Assembly (NCBI GenBank): GCA_033725935.1
Contig: MU867099.1
Coordinates: forward strand, 253,981 to 317,980
Length of the DNA stretch: 64,000 nt
DNA from: Cladorrhinum sp. PSN259
Lineage: Eukaryota; Ascomycota; Sordariomycetes; Sordariales; Podosporaceae
Direction: 5' to 3'
In this document: positions 12,821 to 25,462 of the stretch, in pieces
Numbering within the stretch: the first letter of the stretch is position 1
Layout of the letters: each line of letters starts with the position of its first letter
The notes under the pieces: model-generated
What the model was told of the DNA's origin: nothing
Database searches by the model: none
What the model saw: only the letters and a program-made list of their open reading frames with translations
Made by a program: the position numbers and the translations under genes

Positions 12821-13546
12821 ATGCCTACCGAAGCCGGTCATAGACGTGAGCCAGCCTGAAACTTGCAGCAGCAACAATGTCAGCGGTCGACATAGTATTG
12901 TCGCTATCGCGACCGCCGGCGATTGTCTTTGCTGCATCCATATTGCATTGTTGAACATGGCTAACCTGTTTCTCTAGTATATGTCAAGTGAGTGAAGCCC
13001 CTGCCAGCGAACGAACCTTCAATGAGTCGATAAGAAACGGCAAATACGAAGCGCCAGGCGACGAGATGGATTTCACAATTCGATGATTTAGACGAAAGGG
13101 AGACTGACGATGATGGTTGCATAGGGGTCGCCACCTGAGCTACCAGCGTGGACGCCACACCACCCACCCCAAGACCAGCTTGATCAAGATCGAGGGCGTC
13201 GATGACACCAACGCTGCCAAGTACGTGACGAGAAATGGTTATCAAGTGCAGGGGGGCAGAAGTTAACGTATGGGTACAGCTTCTATCTTGGCAAGAAGGT
13301 TGCGTTCGTCTACCGGGGTCAGAAGGAGATTCGCGGCACCAAGATCCGCGTTATCTGGGGCAAGGTGACCAGACCACATGGTATGATATATCACGGTTTC
13401 CCGGGGATGTTTGATCGAGATGGGTCAAGATTTACTGACTGTTGATAGGCAACTCCGGCGTCGTCCGCGCCAAGTTCGTTACTCCCCTCCCCGCGAAGTC
13501 TTTCGGTGCCTCGGTTCGCATCATGCTCTACCCCTCTTCCATCTAA
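12821..13546 (+). CDS. rpl33: 60S ribosomal protein eL33 (L35Ae), five exons
   Basis: eL33 is a small structural protein of the large cytosolic ribosomal subunit. Five exons (12821-12845, 12978-12987, 13125-13220, 13280-13380, 13449-13546) join in phase to 109 residues, the normal family length. The start MPTEAGHR, the core HTTHPKTSLIKIEGV, FYLGKKVAFVYR and GTKIRVIWGKVTRPHGNSG, and the C-terminal IMLYPSSI are typical L35Ae sequence. The second exon is only 10 nt. It supplies the codons joining AGHR to KGRH (LYV), which the family requires, and both of its flanking splice sites are good (TAG before, GTGAGT after). The introns are 132, 137, 59 and 68 nt. Dense introns near the 5' end are common in ribosomal protein genes of Pezizomycotina. 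Confidence 0.95.
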
Positions 13547-16500
13547 AGGGATGGGGCAGGCCGGAGTTGGTTGGTAAACGGTGGTCAATGATATTGGTGC
13601 ATTCTGGTTCGGCACGGATTTAACGAATACGGCCTTGCTTCTAGCATTAAATCAAGGCAATCCCAAAAATGACAATGCCATTGAGGATCCGCAACATCGG
13701 GTACAGGACGATGTTTTGTTGATGGTGATGGGTGGACACAGGGCAGTTCATGGGGAAGACTCACGTCTCGCTAAAAGTCACAAATACAACAAATAATGGC
13801 CAGCCTGGGCTAGAAAATCTACAGGTCTCCCTCCAATACGGCTGCAGCTGGTTGCTTGCTTGTTTGTGCTGGGAAAGGCGGTCATATGTCTATGGGGTCT
13901 AGCTTGAGACGTATTCCAAGTAACCTTTTTGAACAGAGAGTCATTTAGAAGCAGCCGCATATCTTCCAGACGAATTTTTTGTCAGTGACTCTGCATTGGG
14001 ATGAGCTTGCTGACTTTTTTGCTCCAAGGACCTGTTCATTGATCATCCAGCAGATGTCCCGGTCGAGAGCGATGTTGAAGTGGCCTACTCCGGCTTACCT
14101 AGAACTTGTAGTCGATGAATCAAGATGAATCTGTTCCAAGCGCGTAATCAGAATCGGCTCGAAAAGCCCCAGCCGCCCATTATCCCGAACTTCGGGACGC
14201 CCCCCGCCGCTTCCATGGGACAAGACGAAGAGACTGTGTAACCAGCTTTGCTGCCGGCAGGACTCTAGGCCATAATAAACCTTTGCCAGTTCTTCTGGCC
14301 ACCTGCTTGTCTCGGTGCGGGAACTTGAGCGGCCTAGGACAGCTAGGAGACAGTGCCCTGCGAACCACGACGCTTATACGACGCCCTTGCGCAGGTATCC
14401 GTCGGAATTGTCTGAGAAGGGCTTCGTCAACGTCGCGTAGGATATGCAGGGACAATAACATGGGGTTTTGTGGGTAGATGGTATGACTTTCGGGAGACGG
14501 GTGTGAATCTTTTCAAATCAGAATAAGTAAGGCACAGAGCAACGGCGGAAAGAGCTCTTGATGGAGTGAGGACGGGGGATTAGCAGTCATGACTTATGTA
14601 TATGCCGATGCCTGATCCAAGGCAGACGAACGGCTGGGAACGAGATACACAGCAGCTCAAGGGAACGGGAGTTTGTTTATGCAAGCAGGGGTAGTGTGTT
14701 GTGTGGCTGGAGGTTAAGATCCTTAATCTGACCTCCGTATCCGTATAGCATAGCATGGCGAGGGGATACAGGGGAAGACGCAGGTGGGCCGTCACAAAAT
14801 AACAAGCAACGCCGGAATGTGATTTTGTGTGATTTGGGTGCGTGCGGCTTGTCTTATTATCTTGTCTGTGTGGAACAGAAACAGTACGTGAAACCCATGT
14901 ATGACGATATGTCTCAGTAGCAAACGGTGGCGTTCCAATTCTCGGGCTCGTCCCGGAGGTGGCTTTTTGAAGGGTGGCTTGTGTTTCTTTTTAAACGGTT
15001 TTCATTCTCAAGCTGAATTGAGTCTCGTGGTAACTATATCTTGATTGGGTGTGTACTATGTATGTATGTATGTATGTGTAAATCTGATGTAGAAGAGCTG
15101 TCATTAATTTGTTTTTCATCCACCCGGCACCCTCGGAACTGTCAAAATAAAGTAAGAGCTCCCCTCCCCTCTGTCAGGTACGCTAAATTTGGGGCACGAT
15201 GATCAGCCTGGGGAAGTGGAGCGTCTCGCTGGAGCTTGTCGCCTCCTTGACAGCATGGGAAAAAGGGAAGATCGATCAAAACAAAACCGGCTTTTCTTTT
15301 GATGGATCATCCATGTGGCGCCGTGGCAGGGCATGATTCGGTGTTCTTCCGTTTTTTCTTGCCTGTTATTTGATTTCTTTGGCTATCACACAATGTGATA
15401 TCGAGAGACATGCAGGTTTCCGCAGGCTACCCTCTTCATCTCCAGTTGTCCGAACTTGATTAATTTCTAGGCACATTTAACAGAAAACCGGATGGGGAGT
15501 TCCATCCAGAGCTGTGCCATGTAACCGCAGGCCGTTAGAAACGTGTACCTCATATGCTTCATGTGAAAGGTTGGAGCTCGGGGCGGTACAATTGTTCGGT
15601 TGATGGTCCATTCAATGTCAGGACAGCTTATCTCCCCAGGAACTTCCCGGTAGAGCTGCTGCAGGATCTTGTTTGACCTGCATTTGCGGTCCCGCTTGGT
15701 ACCGGATGCTAAAATTCTGTAGGACGCTGTTCCCGTTGAACACTCTCCTTGTGCTGAGATCGGAGTGTTGAAACGCCCAAAGGGGGATCTCCGTGTTGAT
15801 ATTCTCTACCAAGATTCCAGCCCATAAAGATGGATCGCGATAACCGTTTAGACCTGATCGGCAACGCAGAATCCCTCTCTATTTCTCTTGGTGGTCCCGA
15901 GGCAAGGCATAGCGCAGATGGGAGCCTCTGGGTCCATCCCCCCTCCGACCTGCCCACCTGCCCTTCTGGGCGATCCCACTTGAAAACCTGTTGCTGTAAG
16001 AAGATCAAAGACGCTGGACGGGCAGGCGGGATTCCGTGGGGTCCCCGTCCGGTGAGGTGGTACGCTGGGGATTAACTGGTGACTGGTACGTGTATACTAT
16101 TTCGTACCGCCAATGCTACATACAACCAGCATGAGCGGATCCCCCGGGTGGCACAAGTACCTATATTTCTCGTGTCAGGAACTGTCAGTGGACCATTACT
16201 GGATCGCGACGAGGAGAGACCGACGAGAACTGGAGCGACGCAAGCGGCAAATCAAAATGGATGATGCATTCCCGAAGCAGGCCCACTCCTCGAGAACTGG
16301 AAATCCAGTGGTCCCATCGGTTCCATCCACAACTGCACTGCGCCCGCAAAAACACGCGGCCTGTTGTGATCGACCGTGACTGCATTCGGATTCCCAGCAT
16401 GCGATTTTCTTCATAAGTATAGAGCTGCCCGCCACGCATTTTATCTGTTTTCCTATTTTGAAACTTTTGGAACTGCACATAAATATCGTTACCATTTCAT

Positions 16501-17790
16501 CTCAACCACTCGTTTGAGGCTCCCAAGCATTGGCCCTTCCACTCCTCTGGTTCGGACTGAATTAGCTGTTCGGTCGTTCGTTGCCGCGCTTTTCTGGAGC
16601 CCCAATTCCACATCCCAATCCTTTTTTTTTTTTTCAATCAATCCGAGAAGTTGGCCCCCCAACACAAAGCTTGGCACACGGGCTGCTTTGCCTAAGTCGG
16701 TACGTACATGTCCCATTGATCGATGTGCTGTGCGGCTTAGCGTCGATTGCCCTAGGTTTTGCTGCGTTGTGCGTATGCAATGCGAGAACTCGTACTGAAG
16801 GGACTCTAGCGTATTAACCAAGCCTCGTATTTTAGCTACCATCAATATATCCCGCCTTTTTGCCCACAACTTGCAGCGCAACAAAAAAATACCATCACGT
16901 TCTGGAAAGATTCGTGCTTTATAAAGCCGTCCCCCCAGAGCTCATCCCGAGCTGCAAAGCTAACCCCTGCCTTTGACACAAATTCTGGCAGTGTTTTGAC
17001 TCCTTGACGTCAGTGGATCTGTGTTTAAAACGCCATCAAGCTCCGCTTGTCAGTTCCGTCACCTCGGTCCTAGCGCCATTCTCCACCAGCAGTGTTCCTT
17101 CCTTGTGGGGCAACAGCTGAATTCCCTGTCGTCGCCATTTTCGAGATACCAGGTAATTCCTCTTTAGGGGAAAGCGATTGAGACATTGCTGTCGGTGTGA
17201 ATTGGAATTGCTGTGACTATTGAGGACTTGCTGGTTGAGGGGGCCAGCGTGGCAACAGGTCGGGAACCGGCTCTTATCTTTCCAAGGTTACCGCCCGCGA
17301 CATTATCTCAGGTAGTATCTCAGCCCCTGTCAGACCGCCCGTGGCCGTTTGCTCCGTCCTTCAGACTGCAGTTCCCAGTTGTTTGGACGACAACCAACCA
17401 CGCTGCAACAGCACCCGCTACGCTGCCTTGATTTTCAAGGAACCTGCGACAAGCATCGATATTTTCTGGGCCCATCGGTCGCTCCTGCAGTTTACCAAAG
17501 CAGCAGCACAATCAATAGGGCAACAAGGGTCCCCCGTCAGTGCCGCACTTCCCACGCTTTTTACGCTCCACCTTCGCAACAGGGCCCCCCATAAACACCC
17601 CATCAATATCACCAGAAGGCTCTTACCCACAGCGAAAACTGCCTTCACAATTGCAGCTAAGTGCAGCCGCGACATTGTCAATCCACCGCCATACCGCTGA
17701 TCGTCCTGCGCTATTGTCCTCATTTCCGAGCGCTTTCCTCATCACCACGCAATCTATCAAATAAAGTTGTTGCGCCCCCCGGACGACAAG
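13547..17790. other. 4.2 kb intergenic region, largest gap in the window
   Basis: This lies downstream of eL33 and upstream of the DUF2406 gene. No open frame here encodes a recognisable protein. It contains a TATG microsatellite at about 15057-15076 and a T-rich run near 16620. The last 700 nt are pyrimidine-rich, as in a long fungal 5' leader. An AGGTAATT donor-like string near 17153, with a TCTCAG acceptor-like string near 17321, could mark a 5' UTR intron; this is a guess. Confidence 0.4.
15057..15076 (+). repeat. (TATG)5 microsatellite
   Basis: Five tandem copies of a TATG unit lie in the non-coding gap downstream of eL33. This is a simple repeat likely to vary in length between strains. 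Confidence 0.85.
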
Positions 17791-19222
17791 ATGGCGACCG
17801 CAACCAGTCACCCACCCCCTGCGCCTTCATATCAATTTGCGCAATCCCCGCTGCAACAACAACAGTATCCATCCCAACAGCAGACTGCCCAGCAAAGGCC
17901 GCCGCAGCGGAAGTCCAGGAGCTTCAGCTTCAGGTCGGACAAGTCTCACGGCTCGGGAAATCATCCACAAAAAGCTGACTTGGTCGAGACATCTGCTGAA
18001 AAAGACGCCAAACGAATTCACAGCAAAGCTGATCCACTCCTGGCAATGCAAGAAGCGGAACCTGGTATGCCATCATCTTCGGGTCTGCCTATTCTTTGTG
18101 CTAACATATTTCTCGTCCATAGCCCAGGTTGCCGCGACGGTCAAGTCTTCACTGGCCTCTCTCCGAAATGTCCAGCACAAGGACGCCTGGGGCAACCCTA
18201 TTGGTATGTATTGAAACATATCCCCAGCTTCTTTCGTGTGAGACTAACACGGGCTCAGCCGACCCGGACCGCTCAAACCCCACCAGAAGCCGCTGGGAGC
18301 GTCCATTAGACACCATCCGTAGCTTCGAAGCCGCCATTGATGGTGGCTACAACAACAGGAGGTCCATCATTCGACCAGGTACTAGCCCAACTACCAAGGG
18401 ACCTCGGGAGAGCAAGGCTCTAACTAGGAATCACTCCGCAGATGCCGAGTCAAGCAACAACCGAAGAAGTCATTATCAAAACAGTATGCCACACCCGTCA
18501 GCATCAGCCTGGGGACTCAGCTCACATGATTTCATATAGATGGCTCTGGCGGTAGATTCTCTCACGATAGCTACTATGGTAGTCGCCCACCGTCGATGAT
18601 GTATGCCGAACGACATGGAGGCAGTCAGCAAGACCTGAGGCAAATGAACGGGGGGCACCGGGACAACTATCATGATCAACAATCAGGGTACCATCCTCAC
18701 ACACCAGCTCAGAACGGTCGGCAAAGGTGGCAACGACAGCAGTCCGAGCCTCAAACTGGCTACAGACAAAATCATAATGAGTATTCCCTCCCAAGCAATC
18801 ATCGGTCCTACGAAACGGTCACAACGGCATCGGGAAGCGGCTCTTCTGGAGAGCCAGCAGGGTACCAAACCGACCCTACGAGCAGCGATAATAGCTCCAT
18901 CGATCGAGTGCAGTCTGCCCCCAAGCGGCAGGCAGAGCCGGCCAACGACTATGGCATCGGATTCAGTCAGAGCGCAGCTTACCAGCCACCCACATTCTCC
19001 GTGGGCCCCCAGAGCACCGGTTCAAGCAGCCAAGATCTCAACAACTACCAAGTCAGCGGCGCCCTCAGCCAGGGTGGACCACCCCAGGTACCACAAAAAG
19101 AACAACGGGGAACGATACTCAGGAAATCTATAGTAGCACCGGTTGAGCATGATCAACAACGGCCGGCCGCTCCCGAGAAGCGGAAAAGCTGGTTCACTCG
19201 GCGTTTTAGCAAGCATGCTTGA
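17791..19222 (+). CDS. DUF2406-domain protein, five exons
   Basis: Five exons (17791-18064, 18123-18203, 18259-18378, 18442-18483, 18540-19222) join in phase to 399 residues. The region from about residue 75 to 150 (SKADPLLAMQEAEP, then SLRNVQHKDAWGNPIADPD, then RPLDTIRSFEAAIDG) matches the fungal DUF2406 family, which includes yeast YMR295C. Its biochemical role is unknown. The rest is low complexity: a Gln/Pro-rich start and a long Ser/Gln/Asn-rich C-terminal half that is probably disordered. The protein ends in a basic stretch (RKSWFTRRFSKHA) that could contact membrane or nucleic acid. The ATG at 17791 has a favourable context (CAAGATGG). The unusually long upstream region suggests complex regulation, but that is inference. 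Confidence 0.82.
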
Positions 19223-19998
19223 TCCCCATCGCAACATCTGAATTGCAGACCCCAATTGTTGGTGTCTCCGATACGCAAAGCCCCCCGCTATCTTTGTCCA
19301 TATCTCCGGCGTATTTATAACAGCAATGAGTAAGACGCGCTGTGTTTTGCAGCGTACATGGACCATTGTGACAGTAATACGTCAATTAGTTTCATCGATC
19401 AAATTACGGAAAGGGTTAGTGGGTTGGTACGAGGACGGCTGGACGTGGAACCAGCGACATGATTTGAACGCAGGCTGGATTATTATTTGGGATTTTTTCG
19501 GGAGGCGGTTGGACCTTGTTTTTGACTTACACGCGCATTATGACAAGATTACAGGGCGCATGAAGGGATATGTGATCATGAAGAAAATAATGAGATGGAT
19601 TATTTCTTTTCTTTGGTATCACACGGAGGCCCTTCATTGATCCCCGTGGTCTCAGCAGATCAGGCGCAGCAACAACGCTACACTTTATTTATTTTCTATG
19701 TCCCGTATTTTGGTTGAATATATATCACATAAGTTGTAAGAGACAGGATTTGGAGGAAAATGGGATACATATCAGCGAGGAATTTAGAAAAACTTAATCG
19801 ATATCATCAAGGATAGGAATTTCATGTCGTGCCGTCTGCACAGTTTCCGTTCAGAAGTTTCTCAGGATCTAGATTACAGGCTCAGAAAGCTACGTTTCCT
19901 TGAAATCCATGGGGGCCAAATCCTTGTGATGAGAATTTTCAAAGTCATAACCGCATGATCTGAGAAATAACAAAACAGCAATTGGTACACGTATCTGT
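19223..19998. other. Convergent 3' region between DUF2406 gene and vma21
   Basis: Both flanking genes end here, so it should hold two transcription terminators. It is rather AT-rich toward vma21. An open frame at 19326-19640 looks fortuitous: it has no recognisable domain and no good start context. Confidence 0.5.
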
Positions 19999-20477
19999 TT
20001 ATTGATCCTTCTTGCCTTCTTTTTTTCTTTCCTCTTCCCGATCCGACTGATCTTCGGCCATGGCGACAATGATGTATCCAATCAAAACCACATTTGCCAT
20101 GATGGCCGCTAATGCGCCTGCATATGTTGAGTTACCTAGAGAAAAATTGATTAGGTCTAGTGAAAAAACCAAGGGAAGTAAGCATGAAGAATGATGAGTG
20201 GCGCCTACCGCTGAAGAGGCTATCGACGGTGACATAGTATGAACCGATAGGAATAACGATCATGCCAAAAGTGAAGGCAAGTAGCTTGAAAATTACCGCA
20301 CTGGATTCAAGATTAGTATATATTTTCTCAAGAAAGGAGGAAAGGGAGTTTAAAACCGACGTACGCTGGCACGGCCGGGGCGATGTTTGACTTCTCGGAA
20401 GCGGCTGGGCTGGATCCGATGTGATCGTCCTTTTCGAGAATTGATTTCTCTTGAGAGATGATTCTTCTGGTGGCCAT
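19999..20477 (-). CDS. vma21: Vacuolar ATPase assembly integral membrane protein Vma21
   Basis: Vma21 is an ER membrane chaperone that helps assemble the V0 sector of the vacuolar H+-ATPase. Three exons (20365-20477, 20209-20300, 19999-20135) join in phase to 113 residues, the usual length. A hydrophilic N-terminal part is followed by two membrane segments. The first is around KLLAFTFGMIVIPIGSYYVT; the second is the AGALAAIMANVVLIGYIIVAM stretch. Both are typical of the family. The protein ends KKDQ, a dilysine (KKxx) signal for retrieval to the ER, as in yeast Vma21. The introns are 64 and 73 nt. The gene is divergent from fun30 with an 885-nt shared upstream region. Confidence 0.95.
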
Positions 20478-21362
20478 CTTTGTTGTTTTTGTTGGTTTAT
20501 TTTGTGTGTATGTGTGTGTGAAGTTGTATTGTTAGAGGTAGACAGTGCGTTTTGAAGTAACGGGGGGTTTATTATGGTGGGTTCTGAGATGGGTTGCAAG
20601 CAACGGACGACTTGAATCAACCGACGTTGGGCGGGTTCTGAACTTCTGATGGGATGGGGCAACCGATGAAGTTACTTCTATCAAATTGATGAGGTCTTAA
20701 GGAACATGCCAGTTGCACGTTGGGTCTCACAATTGATGCATTCAAGAGGACCGGGACGGGAGTTTGGCACAGATCCGTATCCGTCACTCCAGGCAAGTGC
20801 AGGGATCGACCTCTCCCCACCACCAATATGTACAGCACTGCGCTTCGTTACTTTGAGGATAAGCTTTAATTGAATGCTCCCGCTCACGTGCTGTCGCGAA
20901 TTGCACCAACGTCGCGTTGCCCCACAAAAATTCCTGATCCAAACGCGCTCAGCTGTGGGGCTTTGATAGGGCTCTTTTGAATTCCATTCTCGACTTGGGA
21001 CTGCCTGATTCCTTTTCTCCCATCTACCTCCCCGTCAACGACAAGTCGCCTGCAATTGGGAGTCGTGACAGCGACTTACCAGTTTTTCAACAATCCTAGC
21101 CACTAGGAACGCGACTTTTTCGTCATTTCAACCCGGTCGCAACGCCTTTTCTCAGAAGCGAATCGGGCCTGAACAAAGTCAATTGATACACGAGCTGCAA
21201 GTTCTTGGCTCAGGGGAGTTAAGGATCACAAGGGTTTCTAAGCAAGAGAAGAGGGCCTAGAACGCCAACTTTTGAACTTTCAACTTTAGGGCTTCTGGAG
21301 AATTTTAGCCCAGCTCATTTTTCGAGTTCTCCGCTCTGCTCAACTTGTCAACGGCCGAAACG
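20478..21362. promoter_or_regulatory. Shared upstream region of vma21 and fun30
   Basis: The two genes are transcribed away from each other across 885 nt, so their promoters lie here and may share elements. I can identify no specific factor site with confidence. Confidence 0.5.
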
Positions 21363-24300
21363 ATGGTGTTTTCCTCCTCACCGCCGCCTGCTCGACACGA
21401 GTTAATAAACCTCGACTCCGATGATGACGACGTCAGCATAATCGCAGAGTCTCCCTATTTCACCCAGGCGACCCAGATTGTTGATCGCCCGATTATTAAC
21501 CCCCGATCTGCCGCCACGTCTTCGCCAAGGTCAATTATCGAGGTTCCGGCATCGTCACCAATGTCCAGACCTCAGCCCCCAACAGCGAAGCCGGTCAATC
21601 GAATCGTCGGCTTGATGGCGCCTGCAGGCACCACGTTCAGGCCACCCGCTGCTCAAAAGCGCGACTTTATCATGATCTCAGATGATGAGTTGGACAAAGC
21701 GCCGGCATACTCCAAAAAAGATGATTCCTCCGATGACGATACGCAGCCATCGCGGGGAGACATTCGGCCCTCGTCGTTCATGCGCAAGGAGCCAGCCTTG
21801 AATACTTCTATAAGCGCTGGGAAGTCGCACACCTCGAAATCGGTAAGTGTGGCACAAACTATGTCTTAGTTCCGTCAACAATATATGCTAACCGCTTTAT
21901 CAGGAGTCTTTTGGTAGCCCAATTACTAGCCCTGCGAAACCCTTTGTGCTCCAGCACGATTGGATGAATCTTCCGTCCTCTCAAGAGAGCTTTGAGTCGC
22001 TACGGAAACCGACCGCACCACAGCCAACGAAGCGTCGACGATTGATGCAGGGTCGTCGTCCTCGTGAGCCTTCCCCAGCTAGCTCGCCAGAAAAGCCTAA
22101 CAGTTCTCCCGAAAAATCCACCGAAAAACCATCCCTGCGAAAACAGCTCATCAACTTGGTCAGTGACGACGATGACGATCGCGATGAGGATTATAGCAAC
22201 CAAAAGATCTCTCGAACTCGCAACTCTTCGCCAGCCGAAGAAGAGGAGAATGAAAACGAGGACGAGGACTGGAGAATTCTGCGCTACCTCAACAACTGCG
22301 ACGCTCTGCAGCTAATGGCAATCGCGAGTGTCAAAGAGGAGAGCGCGAAGCTCATGGTATCACATCAGCCATTCGAGAACATTGAGCAAGCTCGTCGGGT
22401 TGTTCTTTCGCAAAAGAAAAAGGGGAAGAAGCCTGCCAAAGTTTCCATCGGAGAGGATATTGTGTCCGCTGTCAAGTCATACGCGCGGGCATTGGACGAT
22501 ATTAATCATGTAATCCAGACGTGCGAAGAGCAGGCAAATATCATCAAAGCATCCTCCTCGAAATGGATTCTTGATCACACGGGTCAGAACCGAAACGAAA
22601 CAGCCAGATCAGACCCGGATAAGCCACTCACGCCCGTCAGTTTTTCAGACTCGAAACTGGATGATCTTCCCTTTCCACAACCGAGATATATGGATGGTCA
22701 CTGTACCATGAAACCATTCCAGCTCTATGGCTTGAACTGGATGCGGCTGCTTTACAAGAATCGCTATGGTGGCATTTTGGCGGACGACATGGGCCTCGGC
22801 AAAACTTGCCAGGTCATTTCACTTATGTGCTCCGTCGTGGAGGATTGGGAGGAGAACGGCAGAGGTGATCGTCCTTGGCCAAACATAATTTTTGTCCCTC
22901 CATCCACCCTGGCAAATTGGGCTGCCGAGTTCGAGAGATTCGCTCCAGATCTCTCCGTAATCACCTACCAGGGCAGCCAGTCAGCACGCGACGAGATCGC
23001 AGAGCATATCGTAGAGGAACCAGAAGCCTATCATGTGGTGTTGACGAGCTACTCGCAGGTCTCTCGCTCTGAGGACATCAGCAATCTTCGACGCCTAAAG
23101 CCCGAGATTGTGGTCTTTGATGAAGGTCACAAGATGAAAAACCCGAAGACGAAGCTCTACAAGGACCTTCTTCGAGTCACTGCCTCTTGGCGTTTGATCC
23201 TTTCTGGCACCCCAGTCCAGAACAACCTCATGGAGATGATCGCCCTACTCTGCTTTGTTGAACCAGACTTGTTTAGGGACAACTTTGAGAATCTGGAGGC
23301 ACTTTTTAGTCAAAAGTTTTCACTCTCAGCCGTCTCGAAGGGCGCCATTTTACAAACTGAACGGGTCGGTCGTGCCAGGACGATTCTGGAGCCCTTCATC
23401 CTTCAGAGAAGGAAGGAACAGGTGTTGAAAGACATGCCGGCAAAGACGACCAGAGTGCAGCTTTGCAAGATGGACAAGAACCAATTGTCCATCTATCAAG
23501 ACTACGAACGCCGGTTTCGAAAGGCGGACAAGGGGAAGCCGATGGCTGTTGCGGAAAAGGGACGAGATAATGACACCAACAACGTCTGGATTCAGCTTCG
23601 GAAGTCTGCTATTCACCCACAGTTGTTCCGACGATATTTTAAGGACCGTGATGTGGAGGAAATGGCTAAAATCTTGATGAGGAAGGTCGATCAGAATGAG
23701 CTCAGACAGTCAAGCCTAGAGCACTTGACAAATGAGCTCAAAGCACTCTCTGATTTCGAGCTGCATCTCTGGTGCCGCGACTACAAGTGCATCAAGCACT
23801 TTGACCTTCCTGATGGTTCTTGGGGCGAGTGTGCAAAGGTGAAAGAGCTGCTCAAGTTGGTGCGCGGATATCAAGAGAACGGTGATCGGGCACTCATCTT
23901 TACCAGATTCGCCAAGGTCATCGAGATCCTGGGAGAGTGTCTCGCGTCAGAAGGGATCGAGTACCTCTCCTTACAGGGTAACACGGACGTCAGCGAGAGA
24001 CAGCAGCTCATTAATGAGTTCAACTCCGACGAGACCATCCCTGTGTTCCTCCTCACGACAGGGTCAGGCGGCACGGGCATCAACCTGACGGCTGCTAATA
24101 AGGTTATCATCTTTGACCAGTCTGACAACCCGCAGGACGATATTCAAGCTGAGAACCGCGCTCATCGTCTTGGGCAGACCCGTTCTGTTGAGATCATTCG
24201 CCTGATCAGCGAGGGCACTGTAGAGGAACTGGTCCATAAGGCTTGCCAAAAGAAGCTGGAATTGGCAGACAAGGTGACGACAGGGGAGGGTATTGAGATG

Positions 24301-24378
24301 AGCGCAGCTGAGATGGAGTCTGCTGTCCGGAAGGAATTGATGCAGAAATCGGCATCCACACCTCCCAGCGTGGACTGA
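21363..24378 (+). CDS. fun30: SNF2-family chromatin remodeller Fun30/SMARCAD1 type
   Basis: Fun30 is an ATP-dependent nucleosome remodeller acting in heterochromatin silencing and DNA end resection. Two exons (21363-21842 and 21904-24378, both borders in phase 0) give 984 residues. The N-terminal 300 residues are acidic and disordered (runs such as DSDDDDVS and SDDDDDRDED). They lead into a short helical segment with DWRILRYLNNCDALQLMA, which may be a CUE-like ubiquitin-binding unit. The helicase core shows motif I DDMGLGKT (about residue 457), the DEGH box (about 564), the SGTPVQN motif, and in the C-terminal lobe TGSGGTGIN and RAHRLGQTR (about 911). The order and spacing fit the Fun30/SMARCAD1 branch better than Snf2, Iswi or Chd proteins, because no bromo-, SANT or chromodomain is visible. 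The first ATG in the frame, at 21363, is chosen. Confidence 0.92.
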
Positions 24379-25462
24379 GGAGCTGTTGTAAAAAAAGGAG
24401 TTGACCTTGACATTGCGTCACCATCATCATAGCGAAGCGTGAACTGGAGTGTTCCTTTTTTCATCGGCATAGCGTGTTTTCAGAAGCATCGACATCATTC
24501 GGTTTCACGGGGGGTCATCTTTGTCTGGCTTGATTGAGAGAAAAGAGATACCTGCTGGATCGGCTAAGGGGTGTGTGCCTGTCTTTCATGGTTGGGCATT
24601 TGGAGCATGGTCATGTCATGTTGGGCATGCTCTGAGAAAAGAGGCCAAGGTAATGATTGGGTTTGGGGTGCTAAGAAATGGCAATGGGAAACAGGATGAA
24701 AGGCAGGGAACGGACGGATTTGTAAATAGCGGGATTGCGTGGAATGACTCTAGGTTTACAGGTCATCTTAAAATACAATTTTGAGGCCAGATATGGCTCT
24801 CAAATAATATATTCAACATGAGTGAAAGGAAAATTCCCCTGATTCTTCATCGGTGATGATGCTGATTCGAACCAACTACTGAATGATCATTCTCGGCCTA
24901 GTTCCTGCCGAGAATTGGGTTTCTTCCTCGCCCACCCAAAAGTCAGTGGGGGGCCATCTCATCCCTGTTGACTCTCCGCCAAGGCAAAAGTTTTGCGGGG
25001 CAGTCCAGGGGTGGGGCTGGTTTCTTTCACATGCCACTGCCGGGTCAAGCATGTGGGGAACCCGTCCCATGATTACCCAGGGGGTGAATGGGCGCCGGGC
25101 AGTGACGGGGCAGAAACAACACCACGGGAATAGTGAGGTTGTGTGCGTGTGGCTTTTCTTTTTCATTTACAACCGTTTCTTTCTTTCTCTGCTCTATTGT
25201 CTCTAATGGTTTCTGAACCTTCCAAATTTTGAACTGTTATTATTTTGGCTTCTCCTTTGCATTCGAAAATGACATGGCGGAGCATTGTTATTAAAGGCAG
25301 GAACCGACACTTGTGATATCACTTGGAAGAAACTGTATATCACCAGTTCCGCATGTCCCGCGAGGTGTGAGAACAGCAAACATTGATACAGGAAGAAGAA
25401 AAGAAAGGAAACAGGAAAGGACGGAAGGAATAGACAATCAAGCAAAGAAGAAAGAAAGAGAA
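24379..25462. other. Intergenic between fun30 and patatin-like gene
   Basis: This 1.1 kb stretch lies between two plus-strand genes. The segment just before the patatin-like start is purine-rich (about 25390-25460) and resembles a 5' leader. Short open frames in both directions are unrecognisable. Confidence 0.45.

Noticed and set aside
24855..24885. Minus-strand GGTTCGAATC box suggesting a tRNA
   Set aside because: Only one or two base pairs form in the supposed T stem, and no cloverleaf can be drawn.
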